From NCBI GenBank assembly GCA_036504215.1, contig DASXVO010000030.1, positions 16,487 through 80,486 on the forward strand: a stretch of DNA of 64,000 nucleotides, written 5' to 3'. This document shows positions 18,670 to 27,181 of the stretch, one piece after another. Position numbers and translations under genes: made by a program. This stretch comes from Vicinamibacterales bacterium. Lineage in GTDB: Bacteria > Acidobacteriota > Vicinamibacteria > Vicinamibacterales > Fen-181. Each line of letters opens with the position of its first letter. Position 1 is the stretch's first letter. The notes under the pieces were generated by a model, which was given only the letters and a program-made list of their open reading frames with translations, was not told the origin of the DNA and did not search any database.

Positions 18670-19206
18670 ATGATGAACAGCACCCGACGCCCCGACGGCT
18701 TCACGCTGATCGAATTGATGATGGTGGTGTCGATCATCGCGTTGCTGGCCGCTATCGCCTTTCCCAAGCTGGGGCAGGCGCGGCTGGCCGGCAATGAGTC
18801 CTCGACCATCGGGTCGATCCGCACCATCAACAGCGGCCAGCAAGTGTTCTGGAGTAGCTGCGGGTACGGGATGTACTCGCCCTCGCTCGAGAATCTCGCC
18901 GCACCGGTGGCAGGCGCGCCAGGATATGTGAGCATGGACCTCGGCGGTCCGCCGCCGGTGGTGAAGAGCGGGTACGAACTCGAAATGTCGAGCGATTTCC
19001 CGCCCGGGACGGCGTTCAGCTGCAACGGGGGCGGCGTCGTGATCAGCTATCACGTAACCGCCGACCCGCGCCCGGGCCAGGGCGTTCGGTTCTTCGCGTC
19101 GAATACGACAGGTGCGATCTATCAGTCCACCGAGACGATGTACAGCGTGACGCCCGACGCGGCGCCGCCGGCCGCGCCGGCGATCCCGCTGTCTTCGGCG
19201 CGTTGA
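18670..19206 (+). CDS. type IV pilin-like protein (third pilin)
   Basis: About 178 residues (177 from the alternative ATG at 18673). The prepilin leader ends RRPDG and is cut before FTLIELMMVVSIIALLAAIA, with Glu at +5. The head keeps the family pattern seen in PilA: GNESSTIGSIRTINSGQQVF, then SSCGYG and FSCNGG cysteines that likely pair. It diverges strongly from the two pilA copies, so it is an older paralogue and perhaps a minor or conditionally used pilin. It has its own sigma-54 element and palindromes. The VKOR-DsbA gene follows. Confidence 0.9.
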   Translation: MMNSTRRPDGFTLIELMMVVSIIALLAAIAFPKLGQARLAGNESSTIGSIRTINSGQQVFWSSCGYGMYSPSLENLAAPVAGAPGYVSMDLGGPPPVVKSGYELEMSSDFPPGTAFSCNGGGVVISYHVTADPRPGQGVRFFASNTTGAIYQSTETMYSVTPDAAPPAAPAIPLSSAR

Positions 19207-19263
19207 TTTCCCTCGCGCCCGCCTTCGCGCGCTCCTTCCCGCCGGGAACGGCCGTTTCGCCCG

Positions 19264-19269
19264 TATAAT
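19264..19269 (+). promoter_or_regulatory. possible sigma-70 -10 element of the VKOR-DsbA gene
   Basis: A perfect TATAAT hexamer 20 bases upstream of the ATG, followed by a GGAG ribosome-binding site. No convincing -35 box lies at 16-18 bases, so it is only a candidate. Confidence 0.4.
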
Positions 19270-19288
19270 AGGCTTCGGAGCGAAACCG

Positions 19289-20506
19289 ATGTCTCCTCTC
19301 GCCCGTCGTCTCGTGTGGGTGCTCGCGCTCGTGGGGCTTGGTGCGTCTCTCACGTCGCTGTACGTGCACTACCAGATGCTGACGCATCCAGGGTACACGA
19401 GCTTTTGCGACATCAATCAGACCTTCAGCTGTCAGCAGGCGTATCTCAGCCGGTACGGCACCTTCCTGGGCGTGCCGGTCGCGCTTCTCGGCGCGATCTG
19501 GTTCGGTGCGGTCTTCGTGATGGCGTTCGCAGCCGCGGCGGGCCCCGAGCGGCTTCGGGAGAGCGTGCCGGCCTACCTGTTCGTCTGGTGCACGATCGGC
19601 CTCGCCGTGATCCTGTATCTCGGCTACGCCGCGTTCTTCCTGCTCAATGCGGTGTGCGTCATGTGCCTGACCACGTATGCCGCAGTCATTGGGCTGTTCA
19701 TCGTGTCGGGCCTTGTGAATGCCATGCCACCTATGATGAGTCTGCCCCGGCGCGTCTTCGGTGATCTGCGGTCGCTGTCCAGCCGCCCAGCCGTCCTGCT
19801 CGTCGTCCTGCTGTTCTCGGCGGGCGCGGTGTCGGCCCTCGCGTTCTTCCCGCGCGAAGAGGCGCTCAAGGCCCTGGGCGCCCGGCAGGTGGCGCAGCAG
19901 GCCCAGCAGCCAGCCACGGCCGACCAGCGTAGCGAGTTCGAGCGCTACTACGAGTCGCTGCCGAGGACCACCATCCCGGTTCCGAGCGACGGTGCGGCGG
20001 TGGTCATCGTGAAGTTCACCGACATGCAGTGTCCCTCGTGTGGTCAGTCGTTCTTCGCCAACCGCCCCATCCTGTCGAAATACCAGTCGCAGTATCCCGG
20101 CGCGGTGAAGTACGTGGTGAAGGACTACCCGTTGCAGCCGGACTGCAACTCCAACGTGCCGCGGCCGATCCATTCGGCTGCGTGCGAGGCGGCGGCGGCC
20201 GTCCGGATGGCCCGGGCGGGCAGCAAGGGCGACGTGCTCGAGGAGTGGTTCTATTCGCACCAGCCGCAGATGAGCCCGGCTTCCGTGCGCGAGGCGGCGG
20301 TGGCGGTGGGCGGAGTGCAGGATTTCGACCAGCAGTATCCGCGTGTGGTCGAGCAGATCAAGGCCGACGTGGGGCTCGGGCGGCTGCTCAACGTTCGTTC
20401 GACGCCGACCTTCTTCATCAACGGTGTGAAGATCGAGGCGCCGACGCCCCAGATGTTCGACATGGCAATCGCGCTCGAGTTGAAGAAGGCCGGACGAATC
20501 AAGTAA
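19289..20506 (+). CDS. VKOR-DsbA fusion, disulfide-bond forming enzyme
   Basis: A 405-residue fusion. The N-terminal vitamin K epoxide reductase domain (about residues 1-150, four or five membrane helices) has loop cysteines C40 and C48 and the quinone-side active site C123-V-M-C126. After a membrane segment (about 168-190) a periplasmic DsbA-like thioredoxin domain begins, with active site C248-P-S-C251 and a cis-proline loop VRSTPTFFI. It would oxidise periplasmic proteins and pass electrons to quinone, replacing DsbA/DsbB. Its position right after a pilin with two cysteines suggests pilins are clients. The ABC ATPase gene starts 4 bases later. Confidence 0.92.
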   Translation: MSPLARRLVWVLALVGLGASLTSLYVHYQMLTHPGYTSFCDINQTFSCQQAYLSRYGTFLGVPVALLGAIWFGAVFVMAFAAAAGPERLRESVPAYLFVWCTIGLAVILYLGYAAFFLLNAVCVMCLTTYAAVIGLFIVSGLVNAMPPMMSLPRRVFGDLRSLSSRPAVLLVVLLFSAGAVSALAFFPREEALKALGARQVAQQAQQPATADQRSEFERYYESLPRTTIPVPSDGAAVVIVKFTDMQCPSCGQSFFANRPILSKYQSQYPGAVKYVVKDYPLQPDCNSNVPRPIHSAACEAAAAVRMARAGSKGDVLEEWFYSHQPQMSPASVREAAVAVGGVQDFDQQYPRVVEQIKADVGLGRLLNVRSTPTFFINGVKIEAPTPQMFDMAIALELKKAGRIK

Positions 20507-20510
20507 CCAC

Positions 20511-21461
20511 GTGTTCGCCATTGAAACCGACAACCTGACGAAGGACTACGCGCTCGGCTTCTGGCGCAAGCGTCCGTACCGCGCGCTCGACCACCTGACA
20601 CTCGGGATCGAGCCTGGCGAGATCTTCGGCTTCCTCGGCCCGAACGGAGCCGGCAAGACCACCACGCTGAAACTGCTGCTGCAGTTGGTGTTTCCCACCG
20701 CTGGCCGCGCGAGCATCCTCGGACGCCCTGTCGGTGACGTGGCGGTCCGCCGCCGGATTGGATACCTCCCGGAGAATCCGTACTTCTACGACCACCTCAC
20801 CGCCGAGGAACTGCTGGTGTACTTCGGCCGGCTGTTCGGCCTGCCCGCGTCGGAGCGCGGGCCCCGCGCCGCGCGCCTCCTCGATCTCGTTGGCCTCGGG
20901 GCCGAGCGGCGCCTGCAGATGCGCCGGTACTCCAAGGGGATGTTGCAGCGGGTCGGCCTCGCGCAAGCGCTGCTGAACGACCCGGCGGTCGTCTTCCTCG
21001 ACGAGCCGATGTCGGGCCTCGACCCGATCGGCCGGCGGATGGTCCGCGAGCTCATCCTCTCCCTGCGCGACCGCGGAACGACCGTGTTCTTCAGCTCGCA
21101 CATCCTGGGGGATGCGGAAACCTTGTGCAGCCGCGTCGCGATCGTCGCGGGCGGCAGGCTCGTCTCGGCCGGCCGGCTCACCGAGATCCTCGCCTTCGAG
21201 GTGAAGGGGTGGGAACTGGTGGCCGATCGCCTCGACGCGCCGATCAGGGAACGCCTGCAGCGCATGGCGACCAAGACCACGTGGATCGCCGAGGGGCGCG
21301 GGGCATTCGAGCTGCCGCCGTCGCTCATGCCGGAGTCCCTCGTGTCCGACGTCACGCAGGCCGGTGGCGTCGTGGTCTCGCTCAACCCGGTTCGCGAGAC
21401 GCTCGAGGACTTCTTCGTGCGCCAGGTGGCGGCGCACGGGAACCAGCGGGTGGTGCTCTGA
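20511..21461 (+). CDS. ABC transporter ATP-binding protein, PilH-like
   Basis: A 316-residue ATPase with Walker A GPNGAGKT, signature YSKGMLQRVGLAQ, Walker B VVFLDEPMSGLD and a switch His in FFSSHILG. It begins with GTG 4 bases after the VKOR-DsbA stop, so the genes are likely translationally coupled. With the following permease it forms an ABC-2 type exporter. In Myxococcus the PilH/PilI ABC pair lies at the same place, between pilA and pilD, and is needed for pilus formation. That identity is inferred from position, not from specific residues. Confidence 0.88.
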   Translation: MFAIETDNLTKDYALGFWRKRPYRALDHLTLGIEPGEIFGFLGPNGAGKTTTLKLLLQLVFPTAGRASILGRPVGDVAVRRRIGYLPENPYFYDHLTAEELLVYFGRLFGLPASERGPRAARLLDLVGLGAERRLQMRRYSKGMLQRVGLAQALLNDPAVVFLDEPMSGLDPIGRRMVRELILSLRDRGTTVFFSSHILGDAETLCSRVAIVAGGRLVSAGRLTEILAFEVKGWELVADRLDAPIRERLQRMATKTTWIAEGRGAFELPPSLMPESLVSDVTQAGGVVVSLNPVRETLEDFFVRQVAAHGNQRVVL

Positions 21462-21462
21462 C

Positions 21463-22266
21463 ATGGTGCTTTCTGCCATCGCGCTGAGCGTGTTTCGGGA
21501 GTCGGTCCGGGACAAGGTGTTCTACAACCTGCTGCTGTTCGCCGTCCTGCTGGTGGGCGCCTCGTTCCTGATGGGGCAGATGACGGCCGGCCAGGACGTG
21601 AAGATCATCAAGGATCTCGGCCTCGCGGCGACGTCGCTGTTCGGCTTGTTCATTGCGGTATTCGTCGGCATCGGCCTGGTCTGGAAGGAAGTCGAGCGGC
21701 GGAGCGTCTACAGCCTGATTGCCAAGCCGATTCGCCGGCCGGAGCTGGTCCTGGGGAAGTACCTGGGGCTGGCGCTCACGCTGTTGTGCAACGTGGTCGT
21801 GATGGCGGCCGTGCTCTACGCGCTGCTCGCGTACATGAACTGGGCGGCGAGCGAGGGCCTGCGCCGGTCGTGGGAGGCGCCGGCGGTCGATCCGGCGCTG
21901 CTGAAGGTCTTCCTGCTGATTTACGCGCAGTTGCTGCTCGTCACGGCTATCGCGCTCTTCTTCTCGACCTTCTCGGGCCCGATGGTCGCCGCGGTGCTGA
22001 CCTTCGGGCTGTACGTGATTGGCCATTTCAACGCCGACCTGAAACACTTCGACGCGGTGCTCACCTCCCAGCCGCTCGTGTGGCTCCTGCGGGTGATGTA
22101 CTACGTGCTGCCGAACCTCGCGCCGTTCGACATCAAGGCGCCGGTGGTGCACGGCCAGGCGGTGGCGGGCGGATACATCGCGATGACGCTCGCGTACGCC
22201 GGCGTCTACATCGCGGTGCTGCTCGTGGGCGGCGCCATCATCTTCTCGAGGCGGGACCTGAAGTGA
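21463..22266 (+). CDS. ABC-2 type permease, PilI-like
   Basis: 267 residues with six membrane segments (about 20-40, 57-77, 108-130, 148-170, 176-200, 237-260). The motif SVFRESVRDKVFYNLL at the N-terminus is common in ABC-2 permeases of this type. The ATG comes 1 base after the ATPase stop. The downstream TPR gene overlaps it by 4 bases. Role as for the ATPase: an exporter associated with pilus assembly, substrate unknown. Confidence 0.85.
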   Translation: MVLSAIALSVFRESVRDKVFYNLLLFAVLLVGASFLMGQMTAGQDVKIIKDLGLAATSLFGLFIAVFVGIGLVWKEVERRSVYSLIAKPIRRPELVLGKYLGLALTLLCNVVVMAAVLYALLAYMNWAASEGLRRSWEAPAVDPALLKVFLLIYAQLLLVTAIALFFSTFSGPMVAAVLTFGLYVIGHFNADLKHFDAVLTSQPLVWLLRVMYYVLPNLAPFDIKAPVVHGQAVAGGYIAMTLAYAGVYIAVLLVGGAIIFSRRDLK

Positions 22267-23180
22267 CGCGCCGACGCCGGGTCAGATCGTTCGCGCTGGC
22301 CGTGCTGCTCCTCGCGCTGGTCGGGGCCGCGGTGGGGTTGGTCGTGTGGCGCGACCGCGTGTACGGCGAGCCCGCGCCAGGCGACACGCTGCTCTACGTC
22401 CAATCCGGTCGGACGCTCCAGCGCCTGTCCCTCTCCTACTCCGCGGCGCTGGCCGACGTCTACTGGATCCGCACCGTGCAGTACTACGGCGGCACCCGCC
22501 TTTCCCGAGACCCGGCGAAGCGCTACGACCTGCTGTATCCGTTCCTTGAGATCACGACGACGCTCGATCCGCGATTCAACATCGCGTACCGCTTCGGGTC
22601 GATCTTCCTGGCGGAGCCGTTTCCGGGTGGCGCCGGGCGGACCGACCAGGCCGTGGCTCTGCTGAAGAAGGGGTTTCAAGCCAACCCGGATCGGTGGCAG
22701 TACCTGCAGGATATCGGCTTCATCTACTACTGGTGGCAGAATGACTACCGCCAGGCGGCGATGTGGTTCGCGAAGGCCAGTGAGATCCCGGGGACGCCGT
22801 GGTGGCTGCGGTCGCTGGCGGCCGTCACGGCCACGCAGGGGGGCGACCGTCGGAGTTCGCGGATGCTGTGGCAGTCGCTGCGCGACACGGCCGACAACGA
22901 CTGGATCCGCAATAATGCCGTCCTTCGGCTCGGGCAACTCGACGCGCTCGATGCCATCGACGCCCTGACGCGTGTCGTGCGAGACTACGCGTCGAGAACG
23001 GGGCGGGTGCCCGACTCGTGGGAGCCGTTGATCCGCCTTGGAGTCGTCAGGGCAACGCCGCTCGATCCGGCCGGTGTGCCGTTCGCGATCGACGCCGGCA
23101 GCGGCGCGGTCACGCTGTCGCCCCAATCGCCACTCAACCCGTTGCCCGTGGGCGCGCACGCGGATCAGCCCGCCCGCTGA
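22263..23180 (+). CDS. membrane-anchored TPR protein
   Basis: 305 residues. A basic start, one N-terminal membrane helix (about residues 8-28) and a periplasmic domain of helical TPR-like repeats (FNIAYRFGSIFLAEPFPGG, WQYLQDIGFIYYWWQNDYRQ). GTG overlaps the permease stop (GTGA). Proteins of this kind follow PilH/PilI-like ABC genes in several pil clusters, where a PilG-like accessory role may apply. A direct PilG assignment is not supported by visible residues. Confidence 0.75.
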   Translation: MTRRRRVRSFALAVLLLALVGAAVGLVVWRDRVYGEPAPGDTLLYVQSGRTLQRLSLSYSAALADVYWIRTVQYYGGTRLSRDPAKRYDLLYPFLEITTTLDPRFNIAYRFGSIFLAEPFPGGAGRTDQAVALLKKGFQANPDRWQYLQDIGFIYYWWQNDYRQAAMWFAKASEIPGTPWWLRSLAAVTATQGGDRRSSRMLWQSLRDTADNDWIRNNAVLRLGQLDALDAIDALTRVVRDYASRTGRVPDSWEPLIRLGVVRATPLDPAGVPFAIDAGSGAVTLSPQSPLNPLPVGAHADQPAR

Positions 23181-23188
23181 AGGGGCCG

Positions 23189-23947
23189 ATGCCTGTCGCC
23201 ATCGCCGCGCTGTTCGGCCTGATCATCGGCAGCTTTCTGAACGTCTGCATCTACCGGCTGCCGCGCAACCTCTCCATCGTCTGGCCCGCGTCGCGGTGCA
23301 CGACCTGCAATCGCAACCTCAGCTGGTACGAGAACATCCCGGTCCTGAGCTGGACGGTCCTTGGCGGACGATGCCGGACCTGTGGTGAGCGGATCAGCGT
23401 GGTCTACCCGATCGTCGAGATTGCGACGGCGGTCGTTTTCGCGCTGACGTACGCGGCGTTCGGCGCGACGCCGCTGTTCGCCGTACGTCTCCTGTTCGGA
23501 TGCGCCATGATCGTGCTGTTCGTCATCGATCTGCAGCACCAGATACTGCCCAACGAAATCACGCTGCCGGGCATCGTGGTGGGCCTCGCGGCGAGCACGT
23601 TCGTCGAGCCGGGGCTGGCTGAGGCTGTCATCGGTGCGGTGGCGGGCGGCGGGGCACTGTGGCTCGTGGCCTGGGGGTACGAGCGACTGCGGCACCGGCA
23701 GGGCATGGGATTTGGCGACGTCAAGATGCTGGCGATGATCGGCGCGTTCCTCGGCTGGAAGCTGATGCTGCTCACGCTCATGGCGGCGTCGCTCACGGGC
23801 TCGCTGGTGGCCGTTGCGCTCCTGCTGGCCGGTCGCGCCGATTCGCAGTCGAGACTCCCGCTCGGGACGTTCCTGGCGCTGGCCGCGGTGCCGGTCTGCC
23901 TGCGCGGACAGGCCATCATCGACTGGTACGTCACGCTCTACCGTTAG
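23189..23947 (+). CDS. pilD: prepilin peptidase / N-methyltransferase PilD
   Basis: A 252-residue polytopic aspartic protease that removes prepilin leaders and methylates the new N-terminus. The cytoplasmic N-terminal region has GSFLNVCIYRLP and two zinc-type CxxC pairs (CTTC and CRTC). The catalytic aspartates are D114 (VIDLQHQILPNEI) and D177 (GMGFGDVK), the expected pair. It would process the five or six prepilins encoded in this window. It lies 8 bases after the TPR gene. Confidence 0.96.
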   Translation: MPVAIAALFGLIIGSFLNVCIYRLPRNLSIVWPASRCTTCNRNLSWYENIPVLSWTVLGGRCRTCGERISVVYPIVEIATAVVFALTYAAFGATPLFAVRLLFGCAMIVLFVIDLQHQILPNEITLPGIVVGLAASTFVEPGLAEAVIGAVAGGGALWLVAWGYERLRHRQGMGFGDVKMLAMIGAFLGWKLMLLTLMAASLTGSLVAVALLLAGRADSQSRLPLGTFLALAAVPVCLRGQAIIDWYVTLYR

Positions 23948-23965
23948 CGGATCGACGACCACCCG

Positions 23966-23999
23966 GCAACATCGACTGACAAGCAACATCGACTGACAA
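23966..23999. repeat. 17-base perfect tandem repeat before the second kinase
   Basis: GCAACATCGACTGACAA occurs twice in immediate succession; the second copy ends on the A of the kinase start codon. It looks like a recent slippage duplication that has changed the untranslated leader only. Confidence 0.9.
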
Positions 24000-25267
24000 T
24001 GAACCCATCAGCCTATGCCCTCGTCGGATTGACCGCGCTCGTGGCCGCGCTCGTGGGGACACTCGTCTTTGCGGTCCTGCGCTTCGGTTCGGCGGTTCGC
24101 GACGTGCGTCGGCAACTCCACGAGGGTAATGCCGAGCGTGCGTTCGTTGCCGCCGCGCTCGAGGATTCGCTCCGGAACCTCAAGAACCAGGAGCGCGCGA
24201 TGGCGGCGCGCGCCGAGACGTCCGAGCGCCTCAGTGCCGAGATCATCACGAGCCTGGCCAGCGGCCTGCTCGTCGTCAGCCTCGACGGCGACGTGCGCAT
24301 GCTGAACCCGGCGGGCCGGCGGATCCTGCGACTGACGACGGTCTCGCCGGCCATCGGGTTCAGGGCGCTGCTGGCCGATGCGGCACCGCTGGCGGACCTT
24401 GTGGACGAGTGCCTGACCACCGCCGGCCCAATCGTTCGACGGGCCGTGCCGTTGAGGCGGCCGGACGGCAGCGTCATGCACGTCGGCGTGACCGCCTCGC
24501 CGCTGTGCGACGAACAGGGTTCGCTGCAAGGGGCGATCTGCCTGTTCTCGGATCTCACGGCGGTGGTCGAGCTCGAGGAACAGCTGCGGCTGAAGGAGAC
24601 GCTGGCGCGGCTGGGCGAGCTGACGGCGGGGTTGGCGCACGAATTCCGCAACGGTCTGGCGACCATCCACGGCTATGCCCGGCTCATCGACCCATCGCAA
24701 CTCACGCCGGCCCCCGCAACCTACGTCCAGGGGATCCGCGACGAGACCGAGGCGCTCGGGCAGGTGGTCACGAATTTCCTGAACTTCGCGAAGCCGGCGC
24801 AGTTGACGCTCGTGCCGGTGGACATCGGGCATCTGATCGCCCGCGTGACCGACGAATTCCGTGCCGAGGTCGAGGCGCGGCATGGGACGCTCGAGATGCG
24901 CGGGACGTTCTCGACCGTGGACGGCGACGAGGTGCTGCTCCGGCAGGCCTTCGCCAACCTGCTGCGAAACGCCCTCGACGCGTGCGCCGGTACGGCCGTC
25001 GCTCCGAGACTGGTCGTGGACGGGGTGATCGATCCCGCTCAACACCTCCTGCGCGTCTCGGTCTGCGACAACGGCCCCGGTATCGACCCGGCCATGCGCG
25101 AAAAGGTGTTCCGGCCGTTCTTCACGACCAAGGGGCATGGCACCGGCCTTGGCCTCGCCCTGGTGCAGAAGATCATCGTCACCCACAACGGCCGCATCGC
25201 GGCGTCCGAGAGCGAAACGGGCGGCGCCACCTTCCAGATCGTCCTCCCGCTGTCCGGCGCCAGCTAG
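23999..25267 (+). CDS. PAS-containing sensor histidine kinase
   Basis: 422 residues. One N-terminal membrane segment (about 5-28), a coiled linker (30-85), a PAS domain (about 88-195), a HisKA domain with His214 in GLAHEFRNGLATIHG, and an ATPase domain with NLLRNALDA, DNGPGID and GHGTGLGLA. It is NtrB/PilS-like but lacks the six membrane segments of PilS. No receiver gene is adjacent; the unpaired NtrC-type regulator at 31711 closes the same gene run and is the likely partner. Confidence 0.88.
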   Translation: MNPSAYALVGLTALVAALVGTLVFAVLRFGSAVRDVRRQLHEGNAERAFVAAALEDSLRNLKNQERAMAARAETSERLSAEIITSLASGLLVVSLDGDVRMLNPAGRRILRLTTVSPAIGFRALLADAAPLADLVDECLTTAGPIVRRAVPLRRPDGSVMHVGVTASPLCDEQGSLQGAICLFSDLTAVVELEEQLRLKETLARLGELTAGLAHEFRNGLATIHGYARLIDPSQLTPAPATYVQGIRDETEALGQVVTNFLNFAKPAQLTLVPVDIGHLIARVTDEFRAEVEARHGTLEMRGTFSTVDGDEVLLRQAFANLLRNALDACAGTAVAPRLVVDGVIDPAQHLLRVSVCDNGPGIDPAMREKVFRPFFTTKGHGTGLGLALVQKIIVTHNGRIAASESETGGATFQIVLPLSGAS

Positions 25268-25446
25268 CACCGGGTTCAACTCTTGGGTGGGCGCCGGCGC
25301 GCGGGGTCCTGAAACCGACGACGGTGCCATTTCTGCCGTTCTCCGCTGCTCCGGGTATGGCGCGGACTACGATCCGTCTCGCCACCCTCCAGCCTCGATT
25401 GCAGGATTCCTTCGGTAACTCGCCGCCCGGCCGGCCTGTCGGTTGA

Positions 25447-25462
25447 TGGAGTGCCAGTTGCA
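25447..25462 (+). promoter_or_regulatory. possible sigma-54 promoter of the minor pilin operon
   Basis: TGGAGTGCCAGTTGCA keeps TGG and a perfect TTGCA at correct spacing, but the rest of the -24 box is poor. The predicted start is only about 6 bases before the PilV-like ATG. No TGACA/TGTCA palindrome lies about 117 bases upstream, so any control would differ from that of the major pilins. Confidence 0.35.
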
Positions 25463-25478
25463 CTGGGTATCGGCGAGT

Positions 25479-26048
25479 ATGGAGGCGCTTCCTCGCAGCG
25501 TCCCGCGCGACGCGGGATTCACTCTCCTCGAGGTCACGGTGGCACTCGCCGTCCTGGCCGGCGGCGTCTTCGTCGTCGCGGAGTTGTTCCTCGTGTCTGC
25601 CAACGCCGCACGGCTCGCCCGCGCGAGCGGCGTGGCGACCGCGCTGGCTTCACAAAAGTGCGAGCAGTTGCGCGCCCTGGCGTGGGGATACGACGTTGAC
25701 GGCCAGGGAGCACAGGACACGACCAGTGACATCTCCGTGTGGCCCGATCGGCCAGACGGCGGGCTGGGTCTCACCGCGTCGCCGCCCGACGCGCTGTCGC
25801 GCGACACGCCGGGGTTCGTGGACTACCTCGACGCAGATGGCGGATGGATTGGTAACGGGGCCTCGCCACCATTCGGCACCGGGTTCGTCCGCCGATGGTC
25901 CATCGAGCCGCTCGCCGAGAGTCCGGCCGACACCCTCGTCCTCCGCGTGCTCGTGATCGCCTGCCGGGCATCCGGCAATCCGTGCGACACGGCCCATGCC
26001 AGCCAGACCGTGCGCGTCGTCGCGGTGCGTGCGCGGAGGACGGCCTGA
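25479..26048 (+). CDS. PilV-like minor pilin
   Basis: 189 residues. Leader MEALPRSVPRDAG, then FTLLEVTVALAVLAGGVFVV with Glu at +5, the class III signal of minor pilins. The region SQKCEQLRALAWGYD is typical of PilV/type IV pilus modification proteins. An upstream ATG (25446) would give an overlong leader. It is the first of four overlapping genes (PilV-W-X-Y1 order) that form the tip/priming complex in other systems. Confidence 0.82.
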   Translation: MEALPRSVPRDAGFTLLEVTVALAVLAGGVFVVAELFLVSANAARLARASGVATALASQKCEQLRALAWGYDVDGQGAQDTTSDISVWPDRPDGGLGLTASPPDALSRDTPGFVDYLDADGGWIGNGASPPFGTGFVRRWSIEPLAESPADTLVLRVLVIACRASGNPCDTAHASQTVRVVAVRARRTA

Positions 26049-27181
26049 TGGTGCGAAGAACTGCCGGCTTCACGCTCGTCGAATTGCTACTGGCCGCGAC
26101 GATCATGCTGCTGATCATGGCGGGCCTCTTCGGGGTTGCCAGCGCGTCGCAGCGTGCCTTCCGGACACAGCCCACAGAGCTCGACATGCAGCAGCGCCTT
26201 CGCACGGCGGCCGAGGTGCTGATCGCAGACCTGTCACAGGCAGGCTCGGGGCCGGTCAACGGGCTCTTCGGCGCTCCTCTTGGGCACACCGTTCCGTCGG
26301 TACTGCCGTATCGGGTCGGATCTCGTGGCGATCCGGTCGGTGTCGATCGATCGGATGCCATCACCGTCATCGCCGCCCTGCCCGGCGCGGCCGCGGTTCC
26401 GTTGCGCGACCCGTTCGCCTCCGGGTCCACGTCGTGGGCGCGCCTCGACTGGGTACCCGCCTGTCCGGCGGGCGATCCAGCGTGCGGCGTGAAGGCAGGT
26501 AGTGCGGTGATACTCGTCGATGGCCACGGCCACGCCGACCTGTTCTCGGTGGCGGACGTGTCGTCCGACCGGCTGCAACTCGCGCCTCGAGGGGCCGTTT
26601 CACGGGCGGTCTTTCCCGCCGGGTCCTGGGTCGTGCCAGTTGGCATCGACGTCTATGCGTTGCGCACCGGTGGCGCGGAGGAAGGGCGGCAACTCGTGCA
26701 CGGCGACGGCGAGCAGCCGGAGATGCCTCAGATCGACCACGTCGCCTGGTTGTCCTTCGAGTACTTCGGAGAGCCACAGCCCCCGCGCATGCGGGTCGCG
26801 CCGCGCGCCGGTGAGCCGGTCACGACCTACGGACCGGCGCCGCCTCCCTTCGGAGTGGACGATGACCAGGATGCCTGGCAGGCTGGCGAGAACTGCACGT
26901 TCACGGCCGCCAGCGGCGCGATCGTCCCGCGCCTTCCCCTCCTGGGAAGCGGCCGGCCGGCGCTGGTTCCGCTCTCGTCGGCGAACCTGACCGACGGCCC
27001 ATGGTGCCGCGATGGGTCGACGGCCAACCGGTACGACGCCGACGTGCTGCGGATCCGGCGGATCCGCGTGTGTCTGCGCGTCGAGGCTGCCTCCAGTTCG
27101 CCGCGCGCGTCTGGCAGTCTCGTCCCCGAGCAACAGGTGGTGTTCGATGTGGTTCCGCGAACGCTGGCGACTGGAAGGTAG
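26048..27181 (+). CDS. PilW-like minor pilin
   Basis: 377 residues. Prepilin leader MVRRTAG followed by FTLVELLLAATIMLLIMAGL with Glu at +5. A large C-terminal head (about 340 residues) with EVLIADLSQAGSGP and a cysteine-containing segment VPACPAGDPACG, as in PilW-type proteins. The ATG overlaps the PilV-like stop by one base. The size is typical for PilW and larger than other minor pilins. Confidence 0.82.
   Translation: MVRRTAGFTLVELLLAATIMLLIMAGLFGVASASQRAFRTQPTELDMQQRLRTAAEVLIADLSQAGSGPVNGLFGAPLGHTVPSVLPYRVGSRGDPVGVDRSDAITVIAALPGAAAVPLRDPFASGSTSWARLDWVPACPAGDPACGVKAGSAVILVDGHGHADLFSVADVSSDRLQLAPRGAVSRAVFPAGSWVVPVGIDVYALRTGGAEEGRQLVHGDGEQPEMPQIDHVAWLSFEYFGEPQPPRMRVAPRAGEPVTTYGPAPPPFGVDDDQDAWQAGENCTFTAASGAIVPRLPLLGSGRPALVPLSSANLTDGPWCRDGSTANRYDADVLRIRRIRVCLRVEAASSSPRASGSLVPEQQVVFDVVPRTLATGR

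Noticed and set aside
20511..22266. ABC genes as an unrelated exporter inserted in the locus.
   Set aside because: Position between pilin and pilD, 4-base spacing and overlaps agree with the pilH-pilI order of Myxococcus; no sign of foreign base composition was seen.
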